From Geranomyces variabilis (taxonomy: Eukaryota; Chytridiomycota; Chytridiomycetes; Spizellomycetales; Powellomycetaceae), in assembly GCA_027603065.1 (NCBI GenBank), contig JADGJP010000010.1:124001-188000 (forward strand): a stretch of DNA of 64,000 nucleotides. Direction: 5' to 3'. Shown here piece after piece: positions 53,202 through 64,000 of the stretch; the stretch's first letter is position 1, and every line of letters begins with the position of its first letter. The notes beneath the pieces are model-generated. The model did no database searches. It was not told the origin of the DNA and saw only the letters and a list, made by a program, of their open reading frames with translations. The position numbers and the translations under genes were made by a program.

Positions 53202-53650
53202 TAGGGAGTTGTGCGGGCGTTGTGTGTGTGTTTTGCTAATTCAGACAGCTGTTTTGGAGATCCCTCAGATGGCGGCAATGGGCGGTTGGTCGACGAGCAG
53301 CAGCCGCAGGTCAGCTGAGATAGACGTGACAACGAGCGAGAGCAACCAAGCCAATCAAGCCAATCAAGCCAATCAACCGCATCTGGTTCCAGCCACTTAC
53401 GCGCCGTAAGCAATAAACTCCGCTCCCAGAGCTCATTAGTTTCCGGGTCCCTCGACATGGCAGTGGGGCCCGGAGTTTGAGAGAACACTCGCCCGTATCT
53501 CGCTCCAAGGACGTTGAGCCGGTATGAGCGAGCCGCACTCGGGCGGACGCTATCGAGCGAGGAGGCTTTAATCACTCCTACGTGCAGCAACATGAAGCAT
53601 CCTAAGGCCGTGGCCTGAAAGAGCCTTTAGAGAACGCTGGCAATACTATT
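53202..53650 (-). promoter_or_regulatory. Upstream region of the bHLH gene
   Basis: Likely promoter and 5' UTR. It contains a four-unit tandem of AAGCCAATC around 53346-53380 (CAAGCCAATCAAGCCAATCA), i.e. repeated CCAAT boxes, which are binding sites for the Hap/NF-Y complex. No TATA is obvious. Confidence 0.45.
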
Positions 53651-54149
53651 GGCTTGTCTGTGCGGCCGTGGTTGGAAAGCGGCCATCTACACCACGTATT
53701 TCGTTGCCACGGCTTTTTAGCCAAGTCCCTTAACTTTCCGCAGCCTACGACGCATCCCGGTAAAGCGCTTACGCCTGCAGGCTTATGGCATCACCGCAAC
53801 CAGTTCAGCGATCACGATAACTTTCCTAGCAGATATATGCTCGGCGCAGTCTGTACTCGAACAGCTACCTGACTCGGAGGTGCATCTGTCAGTTCTTGCT
53901 CGTACGACAGCGTTTGTCCTGCGAGCGGGAACTCGGGGGATGCCGCGCCTTTTTTTTTGCGAATTGTTGATATCATCAGAGCCTGGCCGGTTACGACCAC
54001 GAACCACTGCGTCACGATCCGACGGTATTCTTAGTCAACACAAAGTTTGACCGCACGCAGAAGGACATGCATCTTTTGGCCAGCCAAGTGTGGACCAGAA
54101 AGAAGTCGGTTCCGGCCTTGTCTTTGGATTCCTTTGCCACTAGGGCTGG

Positions 54150-54735
54150 CAATATCGGTTCGCGGACAATAATTTGCCTTCGGTACGAACGGGCGAGGTC
54201 TAAAAAGAGCTCCCAGCAGACCTTGCACCATGCGCGGCCACGAAAGGGCCGAAACTCGTATTCGAGGATTCGTTCCAGCCGGACCGAAATACGGATGCCA
54301 CGCTCGCAGACTGGACGCTCTTTGTAAACGAGGCCCGCCGCGCAGTGAAGTGTGGACAGGCGAAAGTTCGGTTTCAACCGTGTTTTTCGGTTTCATTTGT
54401 TATTGCGATTGGCAATTTCGATTCACCGAGACTCATGTGCCATCGGGACGAATAGGCAAGGTTTTGAAAAAACTGCTCGCAGACCTTGCCGCATGCGCGG
54501 CGGTCGCGAAAAGGCCAAATCTGTAACCCGAGGGTTCGCGAACGTCTGGCAAAGGGACGAAACTCGACATCGAGGACCCTTTCCAGTGAGACCGGAACAC
54601 AGTTGCCACCCTTACTGAATTAACGCTGCTAACAAACGAAACACGGCGCGCCGCGAACGTGTTGATAACAAGGTTGCGATTACTCGTGGTGGAAGACCCC
54701 TTTCAGCGGGATCGAAACACAGCAGCCACGATAGC
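54150..54735. repeat. Degenerate tandem repeat (~260-310 bp units)
   Basis: Blocks recur in the same order. GCAGACCTTGC.CCATGCGCGGC, or its near copy, appears near 54218 and 54480. The element CGAAACTCG..ATCGAGGA..C, then TTCCAG, GACCG.AA.AC..TGCCAC appears near 54250, 54558 and 54676, and GCCGCG-type blocks near 54332 and 54650. Copies are diverged and carry no open frame. It could be a worn transposon or a duplicated spacer. Confidence 0.55.
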
Positions 54736-55760
54736 GTGAACGAAACACGGCGTGCGGCTATCGTTTTAATGATCGGACCTCCCCAACAACGATGGGTGGC
54801 GGACGCAGTAGTCGAGCTTTTTCGACCAGAGCTACCTGACTTTCGCAACCGAGGAAAACGTGGAAGCAAGGGTTGCCCAAGCAAGCCCGCCGGAGCAGCA
54901 TACGCTCATCGAGTACGAACTAATTGTTTTTCAGACGGCTCAACCCGGCCAGTTAGTCACCACTGGTCGTACGAGAAGTGAAACCAGGCAACGCGGATAC
55001 GTTTGAGCATAATACTCACTGCGAGAATTGATATGCAGAGACAAACAAGCCCCCCTTATGACAAAGACTTTGAGATACACCAGAGCTGCTCGAGCTGCAT
55101 GGAGAGTTGCCGGGCCAGGGCTGCCGAGCCTTTTTCGACAGCAAGCTCCTCTTACCGTTTTCGAGGATCAAGGGAAGCCCCCGGCCGCCGTTCGAAAGAG
55201 ATTGAACCAGCGTATGGCAGGGCAGCGGTTCACGCTGAGATATATAGGCTGGGCTGCGGCAGGCGGTTTCGCAATAGCGCAGACAGTGTGATTGAATGTT
55301 CCCACTTTAACTTCCTTTAAAAAAAACTCCTTTTTGTTCGACAAAAAGCTTGCACTGGCTCTCTGCTGTCGAAAATCTGCTGGATCGTGGGTTAAGGTTA
55401 GCAACCCAAGGCCGCGTTACACACGCACAGTTATCCTGCGGTGCACATCCTGCCCGCTTGTTACTTCTTGGCTTTCCGCTTTCTCCCTTGGTATATCTAT
55501 AGAGCAATCATACATAGCAGTCAAAGATGCACCGTCCGCGGACTGCACTTTCCTCGTATACCGCGAGTATTTGCGAGAAAAGAATCACACTCGTCCTCTG
55601 CGCACCTTTGTCAACCGGGATGGATTATATAGTTACAAAAATTTCTGCTATACAAGTTCTCCCATGTCCAAACAGTTGGAGGAGCCAAACTAATCTTGGG
55701 CTTCATCGGGCCGCCGCAGCGGAGGGATGGGGGGAAGGCGTCCTCCCGAGCAGCGACGCG
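54736..55760. other. Gene-poor stretch
   Basis: Open frames are short and on both strands; none shows family resemblance or splice support. I see no repeat or RNA gene. Confidence 0.35.
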
Positions 55761-56440
55761 TTACATGATCAAGCATCGGCCGCTGGTTTGGGGTTTCTCG
55801 ACAGATTTTGAGCTCCGAACATCGCTGAAAACTCGCGGCCTTGTTTCCGGTTTCTGGGCATAATTGGGGCTCCGTATACCGCTCGAAAGAGGAAAGTTGA
55901 TGCGCGGCTTCTTTTTAACGAAAGGCGATTTGGCAAGGGAGGGTTTGGGAGCAGGGCTCGGCATGAAATTGGCGGCCTTGGGCCCTAGCTCCTCGTCGCT
56001 AATGGTCGAGGCGGAGCTCCAATCTCCCGTCCAATCCTCCAGCAAGGTTAAGCCGTTGATCGTTTCCTTTAAAACAGCCTGTTTCGGAGTCAGTTTCTAG
56101 TCTCCGGTGGTCGCTGTCGCCCACATGCACTAACCTGGGCCCGCAAGAACAGCTTGACTCCTTTGGCAACAGCAAAAGCAAACTCCGGGCATAAGAGCGG
56201 GTTTTCACAGTGTCCCAAAAGGTCTAAGGTCTATGAAGTAGACCGGCGGAACGACAAGTGCCTGTCGGTCAGCGCGATGACTGCGTGCGGTTAGACCCTG
56301 ACGCAGAGGGAGCGCGAGGTTGTTGACCAGTGACGACGTGATGAGGGCCGCTGCCCTTTCGTTCGCCCACTCTTGTTGCAGCATGCGCCAGGCCGCCGGC
56401 CGCCGTCGGCCTGCCTAAGACACAGACGGGTGGTAGTGTG
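55761..56440 (-). CDS. Unidentified coding-like blocks on the minus strand
   Basis: A terminal exon at 56078-55761 (AVLKETINGLTLLEDWTGDW, then GPKAANFMPSPAPKPSLAKS and KSPFVKKKPRINFPL, stop at 55761) connects through a 56-nt intron (56134-56079, GTTAGT...CTGACTC...ACAG) to LCPEFAFAVAKGVKLFLRAQ. A further block at about 56440-56225, in a different frame, reads WRMLQQEWANERAAALITSS and LVVPPVYFIDLRPFGT. The splice between the last two is unclear, and no start codon or family is recognised. The gene may be real with small exons, or decayed. Confidence 0.35.
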
Positions 56441-57293
56441 TTGTGGGTCTGTGGATGTGCTGGTTTCAAACAGCGCAGGTGGGCGAGGGAAACTCGCCCC
56501 ATGGGCCTGGTCTTTATGTTTTCTTTTTGACGTTCGTTGTCGGTCTCAGATTGCGAGAGTCACAATGACCAATGCTTCACCGCCCCCAAAGCAGGTTATG
56601 CAAGGAGGACACGCTTGCTCCGGAAGTCGCTTCATTACCGCCACCAGCTCGAGCCCGTCCAGTTTCAAGAATGGATCTTGAGCACGGGGGAAGATGTGGC
56701 TGACACAGACAGAAAAGCGCGCCGTAATATCACACCTGGGACCGTCCCATTTTGCTCAAGTGGTGTGGAATTGTTGATCTCAGCGGCGGAGACCCTTGAC
56801 CCTTTTGCTTCGCGGACTCGGCCATAAAAGCCTGATAATCGCAGAAGGAAGAAACGGAAAGGATCGGCTACGCCTCACCTTTTTATTTACCGCATATTTC
56901 CTGCACGGAAGTCTCGGTGGCCGTGCGCAAGGAAGTGCGAGGTGAAACCTAGCATGCCGTTGGCCGCAGCGTAGGTGGTGTCTGAGGCCGCTGGAAATAT
57001 GATCCGGAATTGCGACCAATTACTAGAAGGAAGTCGAAGCGCCCTGTGCTTCATGGTAGGTAAAAGTTCAGTGGGAGTTTCAACCCATTGCATGATCTAA
57101 TGTTGTCCCCGCAGACTTTTGACGGAAATTGAGTCATGACTGCGCATTCGACAGCTCCTTCTCGTTGTTGATCGTCAGCCGGCCGGAGCTGCAACTTACT
57201 AGCCTGCGCATCGACAGCAAACGCTGCAAGGTTACCAATTACCATACTCGGACGACCTTTACCACCAAAATCCGAGGCAGCTCTTCCAATCGC

Positions 57294-57545
57294 ATGGACT
57301 TGCCGCTTTTCCGCAGGCCCAGGAGCCCCACCCTACTACCCTACTGGCCCTCGGCCGGGGCGGCCGCCATTGCGGTGGCAGGCCTAGGCCTTAAAGCAGA
57401 GCACGAGGCCACCCGCGCACAGGAGGACGCAGCCGCTGAAGAAGCCAAAGCTCGCCGCGCCGGGCTGGCTGCGTTATATGAAGAGCACGAGCGAGGACGG
57501 ATCCAGTCCCTTGCGGCCAGTTGTTCAAAGATCATTTCGAATTAG
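57294..57545 (+). CDS. Possible 83-aa small protein with one membrane helix
   Basis: From the ATG at 57294 a frame encodes a short basic start (MDLPLFRRPRSP), a hydrophobic segment (YWPSAGAAAIAVAGLGL) and a charged Ala-rich helix (EATRAQEDAAAEEAKARRAG). This order is common in small mitochondrial inner-membrane proteins, but no family is recognised. It would be convergent with the PUF gene. The support is composition only. Confidence 0.35.
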   Translation: MDLPLFRRPRSPTLLPYWPSAGAAAIAVAGLGLKAEHEATRAQEDAAAEEAKARRAGLAALYEEHERGRIQSLAASCSKIISN

Positions 57546-58016
57546 CGTAAGGCTTTCTCAACCCCGAACGAACTTGGAAGATTTGCATACCCGAACAACC
57601 CACCATCAACAGTCATCGGCCCGTCTTGTCGTACAACGGGTCGCGAACCACCGCGAACATAGCGCTGGACCGATTTTTCCAAGACTTTTATCGGCGAAGC
57701 GTATTTTATTTTAAAAAGAAGAAAAAAAGAAGGATCCAAAGAGGAAAAGGAGAGTGCGTTGTGTGTACGTTGTGGAGGCGGGAGGGAATCAAACAAGAAA
57801 TTCACAAAAAAAGAAGAGTAAGAGACAGAGTTGTAAGAGGGCGAGAAAGGAGAGCGAGAAAGAAGAACCAATGAATCCATTCCGCGCTCGCCCCATATTA
57901 AAACGTTCTTCCGGGGTGTGAGTGTTGGCAGCCGGCTTTTTCCCCCGCGCAATTGATCGAAAACCGTTTCGTTGTATGTAGTTTTGCCACCGTTTTGTTT
58001 TGGGCTTTTACATCTT
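57546..58016. other. 3' flank of the PUF gene
   Basis: A/G-rich on the plus strand (GAAAAAAAGAAGGATCC...GAAAAGGAG), hence C/T-rich on the PUF coding strand. Probably 3' UTR; no gene seen. Confidence 0.4.
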
Positions 58017-61000
58017 TTAAATATTGTGCTGCAGCACAAGCTTTTCAACCTCAGCGAGGGCTGGTAACAAAGAACCGACAGTTAACGTCTCGGTGCCGAG
58101 ATTTATCTTTTGTGTTTCGCCAAACTTACTTGTTATCAAGTGCTTGCCATATGTGTACTTTTTCAAGCTCGGCAGATGCGGCTTGATTTTCGCCACGAGC
58201 GCGTCGCGTTGCGTGCCATCAACCACGTCCAGCATCTTTTGCACCACATAGTTGGCAAACTGGTCCTTCATCATAAGGATCAGCGGCGATGTTCTAACCG
58301 AGCAAGAAAAAAGGGCGGTCAGTGGCGAATGGACAATACCCTTTCTTCCCCTCTCCGTTTCCCAACTCACCCATCAGGCCTCGTCTGAATAACCTCGTCG
58401 ATCAACATCTGCCGGTCCTTCTTCGTCCCATAAGCAACACATTTTTCCACCACATTGCTCGCAAACTTGTGCTTGCTCAAGCTCAGCACCTGTCCGCGCA
58501 CTTTTGCAATAATCAGCTGCTTGTCCGGCTGTTTGCCGCGCTCAAGCACATGCTGGATGACATAGTTGCCGTATTGGTCCTGAATCAAGTTGACCGTATA
58601 CCGGTGCAGCTCTTCCAAAAGCGGCGCGGTTTCGCTCTCGGCGCAGTGCTCAAAGATTCGCTGTATCACGCGGCAGCCGTATGGGTGCGTCGCGAGCGCG
58701 TAGACTTGTCCGTGGAACGAGTCAATGATGAATTTGATATGGTGCGCGGGAACGCGTTCGATGGCTTTTTGGATCACGTGGTTGCCGTTTTGGTCCTTGA
58801 CGCATTTCAGCACATTGTTGTCTAGCTCGCGAACGAGCACCGCTTGCTGGTCCGTCAGGACGTGTTCTAGCGCCTTTTGAACCACGCGGCAGCCGTACAT
58901 TTGTAATGACAAGCTTAGCACGTGCGCCTCCATCTGCTTGGCGAGCACCTGCTTTTGGATCTGATTGCCGTGCTCGAAAAACTTTTGAATGACATAGTTG
59001 CCAAACACGTCCGTCATGAGCTGCAGCGCGTTGGGCAGGATCTCGTCAAACACCAGCTGCTTTTCCTCGCTGTTGGCCGTCTCGAGCTTTTGCTGGATGA
59101 ACCGCGAGCCGTGCTGGTCGCCGCTAAACTCGACAATGCTGCCAACAATATCCCGCAGCTCGTACTTTTTATTTTTGTTGTTGCGGAACTCTTCCAAAAG
59201 CGCTGACCGCATGCCATGACCCGGGTCGCTGAGCGCGCCGGGCGACGGCAACATATCCGCAGCGTGCCCGCCGCCGCTGTTGAGATTCCGCCCGCGCCCG
59301 CCACCGCTGGAGCCCGCAGACTGTGGGTAGCCCGAGTTGAGCTGCGCAAGGTATTCTCGCCGCAGCATTTGCTCGCGAATTACAAGCTGCTGTTGCGCCA
59401 GCATTCGGAGTTTTTTATCCGACATCATGCCCATGCCGCCACCGCCGCCGCCACCGCGTCCGCCAAGGCCCATCGACATGTTCATGCTGGGCATTCCGCC
59501 GTTAAGGCTCGCCAGCGCCTGCAACATGGCCGGGTCGTAAATCTGATTCGCCGCTGCCACCGCGCGGCGCGACGCGTACGCTAGGGCCAGATCATCGTTG
59601 ATACCCGACGGGAACGGAAGCCGCCGGTCGAAATGCGCGCCTGCGCCGCCGCCTCCCATGCCGACGCCGCCAGGACCTCCAACTCCAACTCCCGCGCCTG
59701 GGCTGCTGAGTCCCATTGCCGCCGCTGCAGCCGCCGCGCGCAGCTCGTCATCATACAGCGGGCTGCGCGCCGACGCGCGGTGGTGCTGCATCTCGAGCGC
59801 AGCCAGCATCTCAGCCTCGCGCGCCGCGCGCGCAGATGCGGGTCCTGGGCCGTATGCGTTCAAAAAGCTGCTCATGGGCGGGTTGGACCCGCCGCCAAAA
59901 TACGCGCCAGCGCTTCGCGGAACGAGGTGGTCGTTGTACAGGTGTTCCAGCCCTGTGGAGATCTTTGGCGGCTTGTTGGCGCCCATGCGGCCAACACCGC
60001 CGCCGCCGCCGCCACCGTGCGGTGGAGGTGGGCGGTGATGCTGCGGGTGGTGTTGTTGCGACTGGTGCTGATACTGATTGTGATGTTGTTGATGGTGATG
60101 CTGTTGCGGTGGCTGATGATGGTGCTGAAAAAAACAAAGAAACGAGAGTGAGACTTCGATTTTTTGCTAGCCGGCCACCGATTTTTCAAGCAATTTTTTT
60201 CAACCCACCTCTTGCCCACTTGGCCCACCGCTCAAGGCCATATTGCGCATCGTCATGAGCAGCTCTGGCGGAATCTCCTCATCGCCATAATTCTGCAGCA
60301 ACGCTTGCCGAAGCTGGTTATAGTGCGCATTGCTCGGTGGAGTGGAAGCCGACCGCTGCGGAGGGGCATTGGCCATCTCGTCGCGCGTGTCCAACGCAGC
60401 GCTCAACACAGCCGCCATGCGGGACCGCTCATCTTCATTCGAGTGCTCTAACTGCGCCTCAATTTCGGCGCGCATCTGGTCGCGAAGGGCGTCTTGCTTG
60501 TCGCCGCCCCCGCCAACGCTGGCGCCCATAGGGCCTGACGCCGCGCTGTTGCTACCGGGTCCAGGACCGGCTCCACCACCACCACCGCTGTTTCCGCCAG
60601 CAGCGCCACCACCACCACTACTGCTGCTGCCAGCGCCATCTTCGTGGCCCAAACGCTGGCGCGATGCGTACACGGGCGAGGGCGTCCGCGGAAAATCTTC
60701 CTGAATGAGATCAACAAGATTCCGGCGCTGTTTGGACGGCGAGCCGGAGAGATCGCTGTTCCACGCCGCGGCGCCCACACGCGGGTCACCCATACGCGGG
60801 TCAATCATCCGTGGATCAGAACGTGGATCTGAGGTGGGCGTCATTGGCATTTGCTCGGAGCGAGGATCCTGCAGCGCGCCATTGGGACCTGGGCGGTAAT
60901 TGCCACCGCCGTCTCCATCGCGCGTTGACCGACCTTCGGGCTCCAAACTCTAGAAAGGGGGGAAAATAGCAACGTTAAAGCGCCACCCAAGATTGGGCTT

Positions 61001-61738
61001 TTTGGTCTTCTTGGACCCGCCGTATTGCCAAAAAAAAACACGACATTTACCTCATCCAGGCGGTGGCTTTGCATAAAGTCATCCTCCATGCCAAAGCCTC
61101 TAAACTTCTCCAAATTTTTCGCCGACGCCGGACCAGCACTATTAGCGCCGTTGCCGCCGCTGCCATCTGGACCTTTGGTATTTTTGGTATTAAGGCCAGG
61201 AGGCGGAGCCCAAACTTGCCACGACTGGCCAGGCGCGTAAAGCGGCGGCGGCAGCCGCGGATCAAGGCGCGAAGCGTGGTAGTAGTAAGCCGCGTAATCG
61301 GGATCGCTGCGCGGGTCCATGCCAGCGCCTGCGCCTGCACCTGCGCCGCCGCCACCGCCACCGCCAGTATATTGCTGCTGGTGGTGCTGGTGGAGCAAGA
61401 GAAGATCGTCCATGTCGATTCGGCCTAATCCGCCTCCTCCAGGTCCTCCAACGCCGCCTCCCTCGGGCATCAGAATGCCGGCGGGCGGCGCGCTGCTGGA
61501 TCTGCTGCCGCCCATGTCCTTCGGCATACTACTGGAGTCCGCACCAGCCCAATTGAGTGGGCTCTGCATCAAAGCCGCAAGCTGACATCAAATGAAAAAA
61601 AGGAAGGCCGGAAAAGATTGATGGTAAGAATGATTGCTTCTTTTTTCCCGTTTTCGCTGTCAGGCTGACGCTACTTACCTGCCCTTGCGGCTGCTGATTC
61701 TTAGCCTTTGGCTGATGAATACCGCTAAACTCGGCCAT
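58017..61738 (-). CDS. Pumilio/PUF-domain RNA-binding protein
   Basis: 1120-aa protein in five exons: 61738-61679, 61581-61051, 60949-60209, 60124-58371 and 58293-58017, all GT-AG with matching phases. The C-terminal PUM homology domain (about residues 765-1110) has eight repeats. Each keeps the stacking and base-reading helices: [93 protein letters not shown], and, in the last exon, [13 protein letters not shown]. These triplets match Puf3/Pumilio-type readers of UGUA-containing 3' UTR sites, so the protein should bind mRNA in the cytoplasm and promote deadenylation or localisation. The first 760 residues are Gly/Gln/His-rich (for example GGGGGAGAGAGAG and [12 protein letters not shown]), probably condensate-forming. 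The first exon is only 20 codons. Confidence 0.95.
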
Positions 61739-62849
61739 AATCGTACAAAACGTCAAAGCAAAACGTATGAACAGGAAAAAAAGAAAGGTAAAGTCAAAGA
61801 CAAAACAGAGCGGGCACAGGTTCCTAAATAGCCGTCGTTCGCTTCAGTGTATCTGAGCGTGCTTTCGTTGTTGGTTGGTTTTTTTTGTGTGTTGTGTGCG
61901 CTTGTTTGTACAGTGGAAAAAAAGCGCTGGCGCCTCCCCAGATGTTCGTTGTTTGTAGACGGAGCTTTTGTACAAAGAGCACTTCTTTTCCTTTGTGAAC
62001 CGCTTGCGGGACGGTATCTCCTGCCCAGTCGGAAAACGCTTTTCCGGCGAGGAACACGAGGCCGAAACGGAGAGCGGACTGGCGCGCGCGCGTTGAGGGT
62101 TGCGAGTATATGTGCGTGTGGGGGTCAAGAAAGAGCCGCCGCGTCGTTTGTCGGAGTGAAGTTTAATCCCTTAGAACCACAAAGGACAACAAAACAGACA
62201 GGGCCTGCAGGACAGCGAGAGGAAGAAGAGGACCAGTTTTTAGCGACAGAGCATGGGTCAAATATACACAACAAAGACTTGCAAGGAGGTCGGGTTGCTA
62301 TTTTTGGGCTTCAAGGCCCAAGTCGGGCCGCGCGTTGTTGGAACCGCTAAGACACTTACGAGGAACGGAAAAAGAATGTGCAAGCAGAAAATAGACTATA
62401 CTATGTACAAAGAGAAGCGGGCGGGAGGGTGCCTCGCCGGGCCGGAGAAACGGGACGGAGCAGGAGCGAGAGACGCAAGCGGGTTGTTGGGGATTGCGGG
62501 GGGATGTCGAGATTGCCAGCGGAAGAGTTGTCGGACTTTTCTCTTAGGCGGTGCGCAGCAGGAAAGTCATAACAGCGACGTTACAATAGTGTGAACGGGA
62601 GGGTGGCGCGCGCCATTCCTTATTATGTAGGCAACTGGCTCGAACCGCACGGCTTGCAAAAGATGTTAGATTTATATGCGTGTACTTAACAGAAGAGAGG
62701 GAGGGAGAAATGGAGAGAGGGAGGGAGGGAGGAGGGAGAAGAGTGAAAGGGCCGGGTCGAGAGGAACAAAAAAGAAAAAGGTTGAGGTGTTGTAAAGGAA
62801 ACACCGGGAGGAAGGGTAAAAAATTGGTCAAATTGACAGGTTGGTCAAA
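61739..62849. other. Promoter region of the PUF gene and 3' flank of the last gene
   Basis: About 1.1 kb without a supportable gene. On the PUF coding strand there are C/T-rich stretches near the start. A GA-rich microsatellite-like tract (GAGGGAGGGAGGAGGGAG) lies at about 62698-62740. Confidence 0.45.
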
Positions 62850-64000
62850 TCAATCCAAGCTACACGTTGGACTCGTCATGCTATGCCGCTGCGCAAAGTC
62901 ATAGTCAAACCCAGGCGTATCCAGTAACACCGTCGCATCAACTACGATCGGCTCGGCAGGGAAGAAAGGCGCTGTAGTCGTTGCTGTCGCCGTCATTGTC
63001 GTGGTCGTGGCTGCCGGCGGTGGGACTTCCGACGTTGTGGATGTGTTTGCCGGTTGCGCAGATGCAACTTCCGCTTGCTTTCCGCGGGACGAGGGCGGCG
63101 CTGCGCTGCGTCTCAATTTGCAACTCGGACTGCCATTATGCGCGCCTAACGGCCGCCCCGAGCGGTCAACATGCACGCCACGCGCATCATGCCGATGGAC
63201 ACAAACCCGGTCTACACCGCCGCTGCTGCCCGCCGCCGTTGCCGGCGGAATCAACGCCAGGTATCCCTCGCCCATCTCAAATGGCAGCGCAGTAATAACA
63301 TCCACCACATGCGCATCGAGATCCAGCGCCTCGGCAATGTCGGCCGTCCAAGCACGGTTGCTTGCCACGGCTCCCGCGAGGTGTCGTTCCAGATCGCGTT
63401 CCAACCGGCGCGACTCTGCCAGCCGCGCTTCAAGCACGGCGAGGTTGTCGTCAGTTGCCCCCCCACCGCCGTCAGCGCGACGTCGCCGGGCTGAAGATGA
63501 TGATTCGTCGGCGTCTTCGCCATCATCATCCGCTTCATCGTCATCGTAACCGTCCGCGTCATCCTCATCAGCGATAAGCGGGGGAGGCGACGGGGTATTT
63601 GCAGCTGATACGGGCGCAGACCATCGTGGCGGGCCGGAAAGGCCTAACATCTCCCACGGAATCGGCGTCCCAAAGTCAATCACCCCATCCGCGATGCCGG
63701 CAAGGAGCCTCGCGGGATCAAAAACAATTGGTTCCGGATCGCCGCGAGAATTGAAGGCTGTCAGCGTGGCCGTCGGCGGGCCAGCTGGACCCGATGCATT
63801 GACAAGGTCGCGCAGGTAGACCATAATCTCCGCATCAAACAGAATCTGCGGCGTCGTTGGTGCAGGCGCCAAACCGCGGCGAGATGCAGAAGGTTGCGGA
63901 GCATGAAGAGTACCGCCAACCTTGCGACGCTTTTTGCGAGAATGCGCGCTAGTGGCACGGGCGCCGCCACCGCTGCCGCTCGTGTCTGCGTTAGCGGTAG
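62850..64000 (-). CDS. 3' part of an unknown, probably nuclear protein (runs off the right edge)
   Basis: An open minus-strand frame covers the window end to the stop at 62850, about 383 codons, with no ATG start in the window. Near its visible start it has a strong basic nuclear signal (SRKKRRKVGGT). A globular-looking part follows: LFDAEIMVYLRDLVNASG and ARLLAGIADGVIDFGTPIPW. Then come an acidic stretch (DEDDADGYDDDEADDDGED), a helix with coiled-coil character (DDNLAVLEARLAESRRLERD), a conserved-looking patch (DIAEALDLDAHVVDVITALP) and a Thr/Ala-rich tail ending near TPGFDYDFAQRHS. I recognise no named family; a chromatin or transcription role is a guess from the nuclear signal and acidic region. 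Confidence 0.7.
   Translation of the reverse strand, partial: TANADTSGSGGGARATSAHSRKKRRKVGGTLHAPQPSASRRGLAPAPTTPQILFDAEIMVYLRDLVNASGPAGPPTATLTAFNSRGDPEPIVFDPARLLAGIADGVIDFGTPIPWEMLGLSGPPRWSAPVSAANTPSPPPLIADEDDADGYDDDEADDDGEDADESSSSARRRRADGGGGATDDNLAVLEARLAESRRLERDLERHLAGAVASNRAWTADIAEALDLDAHVVDVITALPFEMGEGYLALIPPATAAGSSGGVDRVCVHRHDARGVHVDRSGRPLGAHNGSPSCKLRRSAAPPSSRGKQAEVASAQPANTSTTSEVPPPAATTTTMTATATTTAPFFPAEPIVVDATVLLDTPGFDYDFAQRHSMTSPTCSLD

Noticed and set aside
59598-60258. Plus-strand Pro/Arg/Ala-rich frames opposite the PUF gene N-terminus
   Set aside because: Shadows of the Gly/His/Gln-rich PUF exons; no start context or domain.
1-64000. rRNA, CRISPR, telomeric repeats, bacterial operons
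   Set aside because: None seen. The introns and gene families are fungal, and the repeats found are few-copy and unspaced, unlike CRISPR arrays.

Overview
The window is fungal nuclear DNA. Genes are split by short GT-AG introns (about 50-150 nt) with CTAAC/CTGAC-like branch points. Characteristic fungal genes are present: non-reducing polyketide synthases (NR-PKS) with SAT domains, a secreted pepsin-type protease, a galactose-oxidase-family enzyme and a Ser/Thr-rich wall-type glycoprotein. There are no bacterial operons, rRNA genes or convincing tRNA genes. I cannot fix the lineage from sequence alone. The assignments below come from reading motifs, not from database searches.

Region 1 (1-15.8 kb) looks like a small polyketide locus. 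Two NR-PKS genes stand head to head around a shared ~1 kb upstream region: PKS1 (minus strand, runs off the left edge) and PKS2 (plus strand, complete, SAT-KS-AT-PT-ACP-ACP-TE). A GT1-type glycosyltransferase converges on PKS2, followed by a secreted aspartic protease and a secreted copper-radical oxidase. The striking point is that the two synthases have lost different catalytic residues. PKS1 has no SAT cysteine or histidine but a normal KS cysteine. PKS2 has an intact SAT, PT, two ACPs and TE, but its KS lacks one catalytic histidine and its AT lacks both serine and histidine. This suggests a pair that works only in combination, and it is my main candidate for a new system.

Region 2 (17-26.3 kb) holds housekeeping genes: a mitochondrial PDK/BCKDK-type kinase, a multi-pass membrane protein, an unknown gene with one in-frame stop, and a six-exon eIF4E-family cap-binding protein.

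Region 3 (26.9-37.8 kb) is a decayed accessory island. It contains a broken gene for a possible surface protein, several imperfect direct repeats, one repeat family present on both strands near 29 and 36 kb, a truncated protein kinase with a near-identical partial copy in inverted orientation, and a virus-derived MSV199/T5orf172 (BRO-like) fossil. It also holds a plausible four-exon gene of unknown function; one of its introns is almost filled by a long hairpin.

Region 4 (37.8-49.8 kb) has an ankyrin-repeat gene, a 1318-residue mucin-like secreted protein with two six-cysteine modules, ankyrin-like relics, a divergent NatC acetyltransferase (NAA30)/NASP histone-chaperone pair, and a small secreted four-cysteine protein.

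Region 5 (50-64 kb) has a 951-residue Cbf1-like bHLH-zipper factor rich in Gln/His/Ala, a gene-poor stretch with degenerate repeats and weak coding blocks, a 1120-residue Pumilio/PUF RNA-binding protein, and the 3' part of an unknown nuclear-type protein that runs off the right edge.
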